A stretch of DNA of 64,000 bases. Origin: Clostridiales bacterium (GTDB lineage Bacteria; Bacillota; Clostridia; Peptostreptococcales; Anaerovoracaceae). Below, piece by piece: positions 1-8,330 of this stretch. Location of the stretch: positions 46,885 to 110,884 of the forward strand of contig SVCQ01000003.1 in assembly GCA_015058275.1 (NCBI GenBank), in the 5' to 3' direction. The stretch's first letter is position 1. The number at the start of each line of letters is the position of its first letter. The notes beneath the pieces were generated by a model. The model was not told the DNA's origin, ran no database searches, and saw nothing but the letters and a program-made list of their open reading frames with translations. A program made the position numbers and the translations under genes.

Positions 1-855
1 GACAAGCGAGAAATCAAGCTTGGCGTTGTCCTCCATGCGCTGTATCAGCTCGCCGGAGCGGTACTGCTCAAAGAACTGCATAGGCTGTGCCAGTATACGG
101 CTAAAGAGCCCCGAGCCCGAGGATGCGGCGACCTTGTATGAGGTCCTGAATATGAGAAGTGTCTTTAAGATGTTTACTATGGTAGCCAGCACGAGTATGA
201 CCGCCATGGAAATCACGAGGATGCTGTAGACATCGATATCTACGTCGTAATGGCTCGACAGGAGCCTTGCCAGGGCATCGTCATTTGAATTCTTCGGGTC
301 GGCCGTATCCAGCATGAGCCTTGTGGCTCTGACCATGAGCAGATTGAGGCCTACCGCCATCATGTTGAGGGCCGCAAGCCACAGAAGCGATCTCCACGTG
401 CCCTTCATCCTGTATCTGATAAGGTCATACAGAGATTGGCGCTTGCCGCCCTTCACAAAGCCCTCACCCGGCCTCATGATAAGTATCTCGCCGGAGTACT
501 TGGACAGGAATCCGTCGAGCGTCATCTCATACTCGCCCTTGGCCGGATCTGCCAGATAAACCACCCCGCGTTTGATCTTTTTGACGATGCAGTAGTAACG
601 CTTCTTCCAGTGTATGACCGCAGGGAGCTCGACCTCGGTGATACGGGATGCGTCCGCGCGGATGATCTCGGTATCAAGGCCGTAGCGCGCGGCCATGTCC
701 TTTACCTGCTCCGGAGTGGAGCCGCCGCGCGAGCTTATATTGGATGCACGAAGCTCTGACAGAGTCTTGATGCAGCCATAATAAGAGAGCATCGTGGCGA
801 TCACCGCGATGGCATTCTCTCCCGGATGTGTCTGTACTACTACAGGCATCTTCAT
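1..855 (-). CDS. C39-like ABC exporter, N-terminal part (runs off window)
   Basis: This is the first 285 codons of a peptidase-containing ABC exporter of the bacteriocin/NHLP type; the ATPase lies beyond the window. The start ATG at 855 follows a GGAG about 10 nt upstream. Residues 1-130 follow the C39 peptidase pattern (Q8, SYYG at 24-27, HW at 82-83, D103 in LADPAKG). The catalytic Cys position is Asn14 and the catalytic His position is Tyr87, so the domain should be proteolytically dead, like the C39-like domain of HlyB-type exporters. Two transmembrane stretches and a typical exporter loop (SRILAQPMQFFEQYRSGEL) follow. It lies downstream of the reverse transcriptase on the same strand. 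Exporter assignment is firm; the substrate is unknown. Confidence 0.85.
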   Translation of the reverse strand, partial: MKMPVVVQTHPGENAIAVIATMLSYYGCIKTLSELRASNISSRGGSTPEQVKDMAARYGLDTEIIRADASRITEVELPAVIHWKKRYYCIVKKIKRGVVYLADPAKGEYEMTLDGFLSKYSGEILIMRPGEGFVKGGKRQSLYDLIRYRMKGTWRSLLWLAALNMMAVGLNLLMVRATRLMLDTADPKNSNDDALARLLSSHYDVDIDVYSILVISMAVILVLATIVNILKTLLIFRTSYKVAASSGSGLFSRILAQPMQFFEQYRSGELIQRMEDNAKLDFSLV

Positions 856-880
856 CTCTGTCGGCACTCCTTTACTATTC

Positions 881-1022
881 TAAAGAAAACGGACGGGGAT
901 GCATTCAGCAAATTGCGTATCAAAAGCACTCCATATAGCAGCCGCCTGCATAGCCCTTTTTAGCTATATATCATGCTTTCATGCAGGCGCGCCCACAGGG
1001 ACGCACCCGTCCGTTTTCCTTA
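881..1022. other. Large structured inverted-repeat element between RT and exporter
   Basis: A perfect 13-bp inverted repeat (885-897 with 1006-1018, extending to 881-897/1006-1022 with one mismatch) encloses a second perfect 9-bp one (943-951 with 981-989, arm CGCCTGCAT). A short stem (951-954/963-966) sits inside. The whole can fold as a long bipartite stem of about 140 nt. No U-run follows the outer stem, so it does not look like a plain terminator. It fills the gap between the reverse transcriptase stop (1046) and the exporter ribosome binding site. The transcribed strand cannot be told from symmetry, but both neighbours are on the minus strand. Function unknown: an RT-associated RNA or a regulator of the exporter are both possible. 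Confidence 0.6.
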
Positions 1023-1045
1023 GCTCAGCACGCGCAGTAAATTAT

Positions 1046-2311
1046 TTATTCTTCTCTTCTTTCGAATCCGTGGTAGTAAGCGTGGACCAGCGTACGGTAT
1101 CCCCTGCGCTGCATCTCCTTATACCTTACTCTGTATTTTGCGTTTGTCTTCTTACCGCTGCCCGCTATGCGTATGCAGTCCTGGGCGCAGCTGTCCAGGC
1201 GCCTCAGGCTGTCAGGCCTTGTCAGCACCCCGAACGCCCAGTCGACCCAGTTGAGTTCGTTCTCATCTCTACGCATACCAAAGAAGTAGCGGTCTATGCG
1301 GTCGATCATCCGCTGCATCGACTCCTCTCTGCTGATCCCGTATTTGGCCTGCCATCTGAGCAGCTTGTCTGCAAAGTGTCTGAACTTCCACTCGACCTTG
1401 CGCATCGAGGTCTCGGCTATGTCGAATTCTCCGTTCTCAAGCTGGAAGCCCAGGAGCTCGAACCTCTCTCCCGGAGATGTGATCGCGGTCTTGTCTTCGT
1501 TGAATTCAAGGCCCCTCTCTTTAAATTTACGCCCCAGTATCCTGTAAGCCTCGCGGGCCTGCTCCTCGGTCTCGGTAAACACCGCTATGTCATCCGCGAA
1601 CCTGCAGTAATACGAAGCGTGCTCCCTTATTATATCATCAACATCGAGCAGGTATACGTTCTCAAAGAAGTTCGTCAGGGCGCATCCGCTGAGGGCCCCC
1701 GTATTACCATGTACGAGCTCCCCCTTTTCATAATACTCGCCCCTAGTAAGGAGGCGGTCAAAGAACCATAGCAGATCAGGATCCTTGTCCTTATATATAT
1801 CAGTGAGCTGCTCCATCAGGATATCCGCATCAACGTTATCGCCAAAGCTGTGTATATCCGTCTTGAGCACCCAGTGCGTCCTGTTGTAGCCTTGCTTCCT
1901 TATGTGTCTGAATATCCCCGCTATTGGCCTGCCGATCCTGAACGAATAAAGAGAATCGGAGAAGAGATAATCATGATCATGCATGACAAATGCCATGAGC
2001 TTGATTATCATGCTCTCCTCAGGCCTGAAGCGGTATACGGCGCGGCGCTTATCGGAATTCTTTTTGCGCAGAAGCACTCTCCGAGGTGCTTCAAAGTAGA
2101 AGTCTCTTTGTCTGAGCCTCTCGATATCGCGCTCGCAATCATCGCTGAGGATGTACCTTTCGAGCTCCCCGATCTCGGAATCCTTTGTGTTGTATGATGA
2201 TCTCTTCCTCTCGAGGAAGGCCTCGCGGGTCTCCCTTTCGATCATCTTATCCAGAACCCTTATATACTCGTCCAAATCAGTTTGCTCTCCGCATGTTACG
2301 TTATAGAACAA
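1046..2311 (-). CDS. Stand-alone reverse transcriptase (group II-like, no endonuclease domain)
   Basis: A 421-residue RNA-directed DNA polymerase. Visible motifs are the first catalytic Asp in LKTDIHSF (D152), a motif-4 block (GALSGCALTNFFENVYL, about 205-221), the FADD box (238-241) giving the two other Asp, and K-T-A-I followed by ELLGF. All metal ligands are present, so it may be active. Motif 4 reads S-G where group II intron RTs usually have S-P and DGR RTs S-Q. No HNH domain is seen. Retron hallmarks are not evident. About 140 residues of thumb/maturase-like sequence follow the palm. The ATG at 2311 overlaps the end of yhbY by 11 bp, implying translational coupling. No group II intron ribozyme was recognised around it. 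Confidence 0.85.
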   Translation of the reverse strand: MFYNVTCGEQTDLDEYIRVLDKMIERETREAFLERKRSSYNTKDSEIGELERYILSDDCERDIERLRQRDFYFEAPRRVLLRKKNSDKRRAVYRFRPEESMIIKLMAFVMHDHDYLFSDSLYSFRIGRPIAGIFRHIRKQGYNRTHWVLKTDIHSFGDNVDADILMEQLTDIYKDKDPDLLWFFDRLLTRGEYYEKGELVHGNTGALSGCALTNFFENVYLLDVDDIIREHASYYCRFADDIAVFTETEEQAREAYRILGRKFKERGLEFNEDKTAITSPGERFELLGFQLENGEFDIAETSMRKVEWKFRHFADKLLRWQAKYGISREESMQRMIDRIDRYFFGMRRDENELNWVDWAFGVLTRPDSLRRLDSCAQDCIRIAGSGKKTNAKYRVRYKEMQRRGYRTLVHAYYHGFERREE

Positions 2312-2594
2312 TACGTCTCTTATCGGGATCAGATGACTGTCTGTAAAGCACGAACTTGCGCCCTATTGCCTGCACGAAATCCGCGCCCAGCTCGGATGCT
2401 ATCTCGTTTGCCGTCTCCTTCGGATCAAGCACCGCTCCGTCCTGTATCTGTACCTTTACAAGCTCGTGTGCCTCGAGGTAATCATCTATAGCCTTTATGA
2501 CCGTAGGAGTTACCTCCTCTTTGCCTATCATAACACATGGCTTTATGCCCTGCGCCATTTTCTTAAGCTCGCTGCGTTCTCTTCCTGTGATCAT
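2301..2594 (-). CDS. yhbY: YhbY-family RNA-binding protein (CRM domain)
   Basis: A 97-residue single-domain protein matching the YhbY/CRS1 (CRM) family over its full length. It has the N-terminal T-G-R-E-R-S-E-L-K-K, the I-G-K-x-x-V-T loop and the closing G-A-D-F-V-Q-A-I-G-R-K-F-V-L-Y-R. Family members bind pre-50S ribosomal RNA. In plants, CRM proteins act in group II intron splicing. GGGAGG lies 10 nt before the ATG. The 3' end overlaps the reverse transcriptase start, and a cysteine-rich protein lies 37 bp upstream, so the three form one operon. The overlap with an RT gene is unusual for this gene. Confidence 0.92.
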   Translation of the reverse strand: MITGRERSELKKMAQGIKPCVMIGKEEVTPTVIKAIDDYLEAHELVKVQIQDGAVLDPKETANEIASELGADFVQAIGRKFVLYRQSSDPDKRRIVL

Positions 2595-2631
2595 ATCTAA
2601 AATGCCTCCCGTGTCCTGTCTGTATCATGTA

Positions 2632-3177
2632 TCAGCTGTCCTTACCGTTTCCGTCCCTGTCCCTTGACTCCTTCCACACAAGATCGTATATCAGAGGATC
2701 ACGAAGGAGATGTCTCCACACTGTCGTCGTGGCCCTGACGAATCTCTCATCCAGCTCCGCTTCGTCCTCTATCATGGGACAGACATATGGCAGTTCGAAG
2801 TCGTTGAATATCATGTGAAGCCCGCCGTCCTCATCGAGGTGAGGCGTGAGCGGGAATGACCTGCACTGTATAGGTCTTAAGTGTCTCGGACACTCAGGCG
2901 GAGTCTTGCATCTGACGAACCAGACCTTGCCCTGCCATGACTCGGGGAACTCATATTCGTTGGTTATGAGCGCCTCCCATGTCAGCCAGCCGTCATGCCT
3001 GTCGTGGATTTTGTCCTCTCCCGGCAGGAGCATCATGCCGAGGCTTTCGTCGAGCTCAGCGGCATTGCAGCAGGCCGAGCCGCATATAGTGCCGCATTCA
3101 AAAGGCACAGGCGATACCCTGTCGAGCAGCCTGTATATAGCTCTGTATGTCCTTTTGCGTGTACTTCCCTTTATCAT
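2632..3177 (-). CDS. Cysteine-rich protein of unknown function (possible metal-binding)
   Basis: A protein of about 181 residues. I chose the ATG at 3177 because AAGGA sits 11 nt upstream and because the longer frame would start inside the terminator of the preceding gene. An N-terminal C-x3-C-x3-CC cluster (ECGTICGSACC) and later cysteines (RCKTPPECP, IQCRSF, YVCPM) suggest a zinc- or iron-binding fold of the YkgJ-like type, but I cannot assign a family with certainty. No signal peptide or membrane segment is present with this start. It is the first gene of the operon that continues with yhbY and the reverse transcriptase. Confidence 0.7.
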   Translation of the reverse strand: MIKGSTRKRTYRAIYRLLDRVSPVPFECGTICGSACCNAAELDESLGMMLLPGEDKIHDRHDGWLTWEALITNEYEFPESWQGKVWFVRCKTPPECPRHLRPIQCRSFPLTPHLDEDGGLHMIFNDFELPYVCPMIEDEAELDERFVRATTTVWRHLLRDPLIYDLVWKESRDRDGNGKDS

Positions 3178-3235
3178 GGCGTTTTTCCTTGCAAGTATAA
3201 CCCATATGACTGCAAAAATCACTCGATACGGGCAC

Positions 3236-3262
3236 AAAAAAACCGGTGCGCACAGCACCGGT
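3236..3262 (-). terminator. Intrinsic terminator after the ABC permease
   Basis: A perfect 8-bp stem, ACCGGTGC (3242-3249) with GCACCGGT (3255-3262), is followed on the minus strand by a run of T (3236-3242). It lies 26 bp after the permease stop and ends the GntR-ABC operon. Confidence 0.88.
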
Positions 3263-3288
3263 CTGATTTAAGCATATCTATACTGTCA

Positions 3289-4083
3289 TTATGCGAGATT
3301 GAGATGCTTCTCCATGAGGTACTTGCAGACAAAGAAGTATACTGCCGAGAATGCCAGCGTCATGAGCATTGCCGGGATGAACAGTCTGTTGAACATCAGT
3401 ATCCCGTCCGGCCCATAGAGATCCGCATTGTATTCACCCTGCATCATTACCTGTGTGAACACCGGGACCACTCCCGCAATGATCCTGCCGAGAGCGCCCT
3501 CGAACATGAGCACTACTATGTATGCGCCTATGGAAGCGAGCGTCGTGTGGTTCTGAGCCTGATGCCCGATCGTTATGGCTGCGTATATCTGCATCACCAT
3601 CTTCACTATCCCCGCTATCATGATCAGCAGGAATTCGAAGGCGTATAGCCAGAAGCGCTTCGGCACTTCGATATTCGCCATGTCATATCCTTCAAAGCCC
3701 GTCGTAATGCCTATGCCCAGCAGTACCAGCAGGCCGGTCAGAAGAGCTACCAGCATGGTCACGGTCACCCATATCACGGCGGATATGAGCTTGTTGCCTA
3801 TGTGAGCCGATACGCTCACAGGCAGTACGTGGCTGAAATAGCCTTCATCGTCGAGCAGACTCGTGCTGTATCTCTGGATTATCATCACGACCGACAGCAC
3901 CATTATCGCCACAGTTACTCCCACGTAGAGCAGTATGCTGAGTATCGCCATGAGATCGGATTTAGAAGCCGATGCCTGAGTGCCTATCCCGAGTATGATC
4001 GCCGTCACGGCCCATGCCGCATACATCGGCAGCAGCTTGCGTCCCATTGCCGGGAGCTCGTATTTCAAGAGTTTAGCTAACAT
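3289..4083 (-). CDS. ABC transporter permease, YtrC/D-like
   Basis: A 264-residue integral membrane protein with about six hydrophobic segments, and no ATPase or binding domain. It overlaps the ATPase gene upstream by 7 bp, so the two subunits are translated together. With the GntR gene ahead of them this is the common Gram-positive regulator-ATPase-permease operon used for efflux or for cell-envelope stress response. The substrate cannot be read from the sequence. Confidence 0.82.
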   Translation of the reverse strand: MLAKLLKYELPAMGRKLLPMYAAWAVTAIILGIGTQASASKSDLMAILSILLYVGVTVAIMVLSVVMIIQRYSTSLLDDEGYFSHVLPVSVSAHIGNKLISAVIWVTVTMLVALLTGLLVLLGIGITTGFEGYDMANIEVPKRFWLYAFEFLLIMIAGIVKMVMQIYAAITIGHQAQNHTTLASIGAYIVVLMFEGALGRIIAGVVPVFTQVMMQGEYNADLYGPDGILMFNRLFIPAMLMTLAFSAVYFFVCKYLMEKHLNLA

Positions 4084-4772
4084 TTGAACACCTCCCTGAA
4101 GAGTCCGTCTATGCTCTCGCCTTTTTCCTCACGGATCTCATCCGCAGCCTTGTGGAGCACCACTCTTCCTTCTTTCAGGAATATGACATCATCCAGAACG
4201 GATTCGATGTCGGATATCAGATGCGTCGAAATGATCACGACGGCATCTTCGTTGTAATTTGAGATTATCGTCTTGAGTATGTAGTCGCGCGTCGCAGGGT
4301 CCACTCCTCCGATAGGCTCATCGAGCAGATATACCTCCGCCCTTCTTGCCATCACCAGGCAGAGCTGCAGCTTCTCCTTGGTGCCCTTCGACATCTTCTT
4401 CATGGCCTGCTTGCGGTCGATCCCGAGATCATCCAGCATCGCTTCAGCCCTGACCCTGTCGAAGTCTTCAAAGAAGTCCGCGTACATGCCTATGAGCTGA
4501 TCCGTTGTCATGTAGTCAGGAAGCGCGTTCCTGTCCGGCAGATACGCCACGATCTTTTTGGTCTCGACGCCCGGCGCATTGCCTTTGATCCTCACTCTGC
4601 CGGATGTCGGCTGGAGAAGCCCGTTCAGTATCTTTATAAGAGTAGTCTTGCCGGAACCGTTAGGCCCGAGCAGCCCCACAATGCGGCCCGGCTCAAGTGA
4701 TATGCTTATATCATCAAGGGCAGTCAGGCTGCCGAAGTTCCTGGTGAGACCGTTTATCTCAATTATTGCCAT
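4077..4772 (-). CDS. ABC transporter ATP-binding protein, YtrB/BcrA type
   Basis: A 231-residue ATPase. Walker A is GPNGSGKTT near residue 37, the signature is the atypical MSKGTKEKLQL, Walker B is VYLLDEP, and the H-loop is in STHLI. The modified signature and short length match the BcrA/YtrB group paired with separate permeases. It lies between the GntR regulator (15 bp upstream) and the permease (overlap 7 bp), and is probably controlled by the palindromic operator ahead of the regulator. Confidence 0.9.
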   Translation of the reverse strand: MAIIEINGLTRNFGSLTALDDISISLEPGRIVGLLGPNGSGKTTLIKILNGLLQPTSGRVRIKGNAPGVETKKIVAYLPDRNALPDYMTTDQLIGMYADFFEDFDRVRAEAMLDDLGIDRKQAMKKMSKGTKEKLQLCLVMARRAEVYLLDEPIGGVDPATRDYILKTIISNYNEDAVVIISTHLISDIESVLDDVIFLKEGRVVLHKAADEIREEKGESIDGLFREVFKC

Positions 4773-4787
4773 GTCTCTTACCTCCTG

Positions 4788-5153
4788 CTATAACGCGGCC
4801 GTCCACTTTTTGACGGCTGCCTTGATCTGATCATCGTCCATGCCTATCTTGCGGAGCTTTCCGGTCAGTTCATCAAAGTACCTGGCCGCAAGCTCCTCAT
4901 GAAGACCCGACAGCACGGACTCATCCTTGGTAACAAATCGTCCGCTCGTACGCTCAGAATAGACAAGCCCCCTGCGCTCGAGCTCCGCAAGAGCCCTCTG
5001 CATCGTGTTGGGGTTGACGCCCGCATCCAGCGCGAGATCACGCACCGAAGGAAGCTTGTCGCCCGGCGCGTATGCACTTGATGCGATGCGCATGGTCATC
5101 TCATCTATTATCTGAGAGTAGATCGGGATACCGTTTTTAAAATTCCATTCCAT
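4788..5153 (-). CDS. GntR-family transcriptional regulator, YtrA subfamily
   Basis: A 121-residue regulator with an N-terminal winged helix (IYSQIIDEMTMRIASSAYAPGDKLPSVRDLALDAGVNPNTMQRALAELERRGLV) and a short C-terminal tail of about 45 residues. That short effector/dimerisation part is typical of the YtrA subfamily, which usually represses its own operon with ABC genes. It starts the operon, and its promoter is covered by two palindromes (see the site at 5184-5255). Confidence 0.92.
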   Translation of the reverse strand: MEWNFKNGIPIYSQIIDEMTMRIASSAYAPGDKLPSVRDLALDAGVNPNTMQRALAELERRGLVYSERTSGRFVTKDESVLSGLHEELAARYFDELTGKLRKIGMDDDQIKAAVKKWTAAL

Positions 5154-5183
5154 AGCCGTGTCCCTTTGTAATGATCTTAGGTA

Positions 5184-5255
5184 TAGTTTGCAAACTAAAA
5201 GTGTATTATTGTATTAACTGATTAATACAATAATACACTTTGCTTTATCTGTCAA
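5184..5255 (-). promoter_or_regulatory. Promoter and palindromic operators of the GntR-ABC operon
   Basis: On the minus strand TTGACA (5250-5255) is followed after 17 bp by TATTGT (5227-5232), a good promoter. A perfect palindrome with 20-bp arms (5198-5217 and 5222-5241, 4-nt centre) covers the -10, spacer and start region. A second, 14-bp perfect palindrome, TAGTTTGCAAACTA, follows at 5184-5197. This fits autorepression by the GntR protein; binding itself is inferred. Confidence 0.75.
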
Positions 5256-5275
5256 GCCCCCATAGGGAAAATTAT

Positions 5276-6448
5276 TTATGCCGCGTCTTTGAGCTCCTCT
5301 GCATCATCCTGCGATGTGCCTGCGCTTCTCTCCTTGTACTGGACAGCAGCCTTGGTGATACCCTCAGGATAGATGGCCTTGAAGTCGCTCTTCATAGATA
5401 TCGGAGTATATCCCATTGCAGACCACTCAGCGGATTTCTCTTCCCAGCTCTGGCTGCCCCACTCTCTTTCGCTGTCATCGGCTACGAGCATATACGCCTG
5501 AGCGGGATATGGATTCCTGCTGTCTATGGTGTAGTTCATCATGCTCGTGTCGCTGCCGCTGTTGCCGAATGCCAGGACCGGCCTGCGTCCTATCTCTCTT
5601 TCGATATATATGGACTTATTGCCGTTTAGATTCTTTTGTATGAAGCCTCCTGTCAGCACCAGCTCATCGCCGTTCTCGTACTTGAAGTCCATGTTGGAGG
5701 ATACATCCTCGTATCCCCTCTGCTTGACCTCAAAGTCCGTTCCGATGATGTGATCGCTGGTCACGTATTTACTTATAGGCGAGCTGCTGATGATCGCACG
5801 CGTAGTCGTCCTCTCGGTGCCGCTCATGACGTAAATGGTGAAGCCGTTGTCATAGAGATACTCCACGAGCTCTGTCATCGGCAGGTAGAAGCCGTCGATG
5901 TATCTCATGTTGTTGAAGCTGTCGGTCTTCCTCTGTCCGAATTCCTTGGCATAGGCCGAAAATTCCTCGACAGTCATGCCTGCATAAGCCTTGGCGAAGT
6001 TCCTTGCGAGAGACTCATCCGCCGTGTATCCCGGCTTGATGGCTGTCGCCGTCTCCCTGAGTTCATCAGACACCTTGTCAGGATGATCGTCCAGGCAGTA
6101 CTCGATGAACATCATGGTATCGAAATATGTATAGAAGGTCTCGCATGTGAGAGTGCCGTCCATGTCAAAGACAGCTATGCGGTCCTCGACAGGTATGAAG
6201 TTCTCCGCATCATCCGGATCAGTCACCATTTCGACATAATCCCTTAGCTGCTGCGCAGGAGCGGAGTCCTCAGCCCAGTACTCGGTCAGGGCCGTGCCTC
6301 TTGTCTTGGTATCTTCGTCCCAGGTGAACTTAACTACACCCGTAGCAGCGAGTATGAGGCAGATAACGAGCAGCGCGGCAGCTGCTCCACCTGCAAATAT
6401 GAGTATCTTTTTGCTGTTTTCGTTTATTATCTTGTTGCTTTCTTCCAT
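5276..6448 (-). CDS. Membrane-anchored HAD-superfamily phosphatase
   Basis: A 390-residue protein. An N-terminal cytoplasmic tail and one transmembrane helix (about residues 14-36) precede a HAD hydrolase domain. Motif I is VFDMDGTLT (nucleophile Asp about residue 93), motif II is in YVMSGTERT, and the late FGNSGSDTSMM provides the acidic motif IV. The layout recalls phosphoserine-phosphatase-like HAD proteins acting outside the membrane. It lies 15 bp after the UPF0210 gene and so probably belongs to that operon. The substrate is unknown. A C-terminal stretch rich in Asp/Glu/Ala looks disordered. Confidence 0.8.
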   Translation of the reverse strand: MEESNKIINENSKKILIFAGGAAAALLVICLILAATGVVKFTWDEDTKTRGTALTEYWAEDSAPAQQLRDYVEMVTDPDDAENFIPVEDRIAVFDMDGTLTCETFYTYFDTMMFIEYCLDDHPDKVSDELRETATAIKPGYTADESLARNFAKAYAGMTVEEFSAYAKEFGQRKTDSFNNMRYIDGFYLPMTELVEYLYDNGFTIYVMSGTERTTTRAIISSSPISKYVTSDHIIGTDFEVKQRGYEDVSSNMDFKYENGDELVLTGGFIQKNLNGNKSIYIEREIGRRPVLAFGNSGSDTSMMNYTIDSRNPYPAQAYMLVADDSEREWGSQSWEEKSAEWSAMGYTPISMKSDFKAIYPEGITKAAVQYKERSAGTSQDDAEELKDAA

Positions 6449-6463
6449 GTCTCTTGATCCCCT

Positions 6464-7822
6464 CTAGTTCTTGAGGCTCTGGAGAGGTGCAGGTATGCGT
6501 CCGCCGCGGTTTATCATGACAGACGGCGACTTCGTGCGCAGCTTCATCACAGGGCCGTATCCGAGCAGGCCGCCGAAGTCGAGTTCCTCGCCCTCCTTAA
6601 GGCCTATAGCCGGTATGACTCTGACTGCCGTGGTCTTGGAGTTCACCATGCCTATGGCAGCCTCGTCGGCTATTATCGCGGATATCACATCGGCAGGCGT
6701 ATCTCCCGGAATGACTATCATGTCAAGGCCGACCGAGCATACGGCCGTCATGGCCTCGAGCTTCTCTATGGAGAGAGTCCCCTCTCTCGAAGCATCGATC
6801 ATGCCTGCATCCTCGCTCACCGGTATGAAGGCTCCGGAGAGTCCTCCTACGGCAGATGATGCCATGACTCCGCCCTTTTTGACTGCGTCATTGAGCATCG
6901 CAAGCGCCGCTGTGGTGCCGTGAGCTCCTACCTGTTCGAGTCCTATCTCCTCGAGTATGTGAGCGACCGAATCGCCTATAGCAGGCGTAGGGGCAAGCGA
7001 CAGGTCAACTATGCCGAACGGCACTCCGAGTACCGAAGCCGCTTCCGAGCCTACCAGCTGTCCTACTCTTGTGATCTTGAAGGCGGTCTTTTTGATAGTC
7101 TCGGCGACTACATCAAGAGGCGCGTCCTTCGGCATGTCTGCCAGCACCGATCTTACTACTCCAGGGCCGGAGACTCCTACGCTCAGTACAGTATCGGCCT
7201 CGCCCACTCCGTGGAAGGCTCCCGCCATGAACGGATTGTCCTCGACGGCGTTGCAGAAGACGACGAGCTTGGCTGCTCCTATGCACTGCCTCTCAGCTGT
7301 CAGCTCGGCTGCCTGCCTGACCTTTTGTCCCATCAGCCTTACGGCGTCCATGTTGATTCCGGCTCTTGTGGATCCCACATTTACAGACGAACATACGAGC
7401 TCCGTCTCACAAAGAGCCTGGGGTATGGATTCGATCAGCGCCAGATCTCCTGCGCTGAAGCCCTTCTGGACGAGGGCCGAGTAGCCGCCTATGAAGTCCA
7501 CGCCTATCTCGTGGGCCGCGCGGTCAAGAGTGCGCGCATATTTGACCGGATCTCCTCCCGATACTCCCGCGAGCATCGCTATCGGCGTCACCGACACGCG
7601 CTTGTTGACTACAGGGATGCCGTACTTGTCGCGTATGTCATCGCCGGTGCGGACGAGATCGCCCGCCAGCCTGCAGATCTTGTCATATACCTTTGTGCAC
7701 GACTTGTCTGTATCCGGATCCGCACAGTCGAGCAGGGATATGCCCATGGTGATGGTGCGGATATCCAGATTGTTGTCTCTTATCATGGAGATGGTCTCCA
7801 TGATGTCATTGGTGTTATACAT
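6464..7822 (-). CDS. UPF0210 (DUF711) family protein
   Basis: A 452-residue protein matching the UPF0210/PFL-family over its full length, for example [38 protein letters not shown] and [14 protein letters not shown]. The family has a glycyl-radical-enzyme-like fold in known structures but no settled reaction. It is nearly always paired with a small ACT-domain protein, as here (33 bp upstream). The ACT partner suggests ligand-responsive control. The HAD phosphatase gene follows 15 bp downstream. Confidence 0.92.
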   Translation of the reverse strand: MYNTNDIMETISMIRDNNLDIRTITMGISLLDCADPDTDKSCTKVYDKICRLAGDLVRTGDDIRDKYGIPVVNKRVSVTPIAMLAGVSGGDPVKYARTLDRAAHEIGVDFIGGYSALVQKGFSAGDLALIESIPQALCETELVCSSVNVGSTRAGINMDAVRLMGQKVRQAAELTAERQCIGAAKLVVFCNAVEDNPFMAGAFHGVGEADTVLSVGVSGPGVVRSVLADMPKDAPLDVVAETIKKTAFKITRVGQLVGSEAASVLGVPFGIVDLSLAPTPAIGDSVAHILEEIGLEQVGAHGTTAALAMLNDAVKKGGVMASSAVGGLSGAFIPVSEDAGMIDASREGTLSIEKLEAMTAVCSVGLDMIVIPGDTPADVISAIIADEAAIGMVNSKTTAVRVIPAIGLKEGEELDFGGLLGYGPVMKLRTKSPSVMINRGGRIPAPLQSLKN

Positions 7823-7855
7823 TGTATGTCTGACCTCTCTTCTTAAGTGCTGATC

Positions 7856-8131
7856 CTAGATGCTGTGCATTGAATTGAAGATGTTCTCGTGCATCACGTG
7901 AATCTCCATGCCCGGCAGCCTGTCCTTGAGTTCGCTCTCAAGGCCCGGTATATTGCCCTCCATGGATGAGATATCTATCAGCATGTTCATCGTGAAGTAC
8001 TCGTCCATTACGATCTGGGATACCTGCACGATGCTGGCCTTCGCCTCAGCTATCGCTGTCGCGACCCTGGCGAGTATGCCGATGTCGTTCTTTCCTACCA
8101 CCGTTACAACGGCCTGTTCTTTTTTGTCCAT
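7856..8131 (-). CDS. ACT-domain protein (UPF0237)
   Basis: A 91-residue single ACT domain: AVVTVVGKNDIGILARVATAIAEAKASIVQVSQIVMDEYFTMNMLIDIS. It belongs to UPF0237, small proteins thought to bind an amino acid or similar ligand. GAGGAG lies upstream of the ATG at 8131. It is the first gene of the ACT-UPF0210-HAD operon. The TnpB element lies just upstream of it. Confidence 0.92.
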   Translation of the reverse strand: MDKKEQAVVTVVGKNDIGILARVATAIAEAKASIVQVSQIVMDEYFTMNMLIDISSMEGNIPGLESELKDRLPGMEIHVMHENIFNSMHSI

Positions 8132-8177
8132 TCCTGAATTCTCCTCTTAAATAATTACTGTATGCTTTGAACGCTCC

Positions 8178-8330
8178 TCCACTTAGTCTGGCGACTTGAA
8201 GTGGGGGATTCCTGCTTCATCGAGAACCGCGCTCGCTCCTTGGAGCTAGCGTCTCACATTCTCTCGACAGGCTTGAATTCCCGTGCGACCCACGGTATTT
8301 GTTTTAACTTATATGTTTTGCCTCAGGATG
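8178..8330 (-). ncRNA. Probable omega (reRNA) guide RNA of TnpB
   Basis: The 3' end of tnpB and the following 150 nt form a structured right end. The terminal hairpin is CCACTT (8179-8184) with AAGTGG (8199-8204), and an inner AGTC/GACT stem sits within it. The run GGAATCCCCCACTT just before the end is typical of IS605-type TnpB right ends. In characterised TnpB systems this transcript forms the scaffold, and the flanking host sequence beyond the end acts as guide; here that would be the bases below about 8178. RNA and guide boundary are inferred from the family. Confidence 0.6.

Noticed and set aside
899..1771. Long open frame on the plus strand opposite the reverse transcriptase
   Set aside because: It is antisense to a gene with clear RT motifs, has no ribosome binding site and shows no domain. 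Similar antisense frames over UPF0210 (6920-7846), ABC-F (61396-62730) and ogg (57719-58975) were dropped for the same reason.
881..2311. Retron (msr-msd RNA plus RT)
   Set aside because: The structured element lies after the RT, not before it, and retron hallmarks are not evident in the RT. Kept only as an RT-associated element of unknown class.
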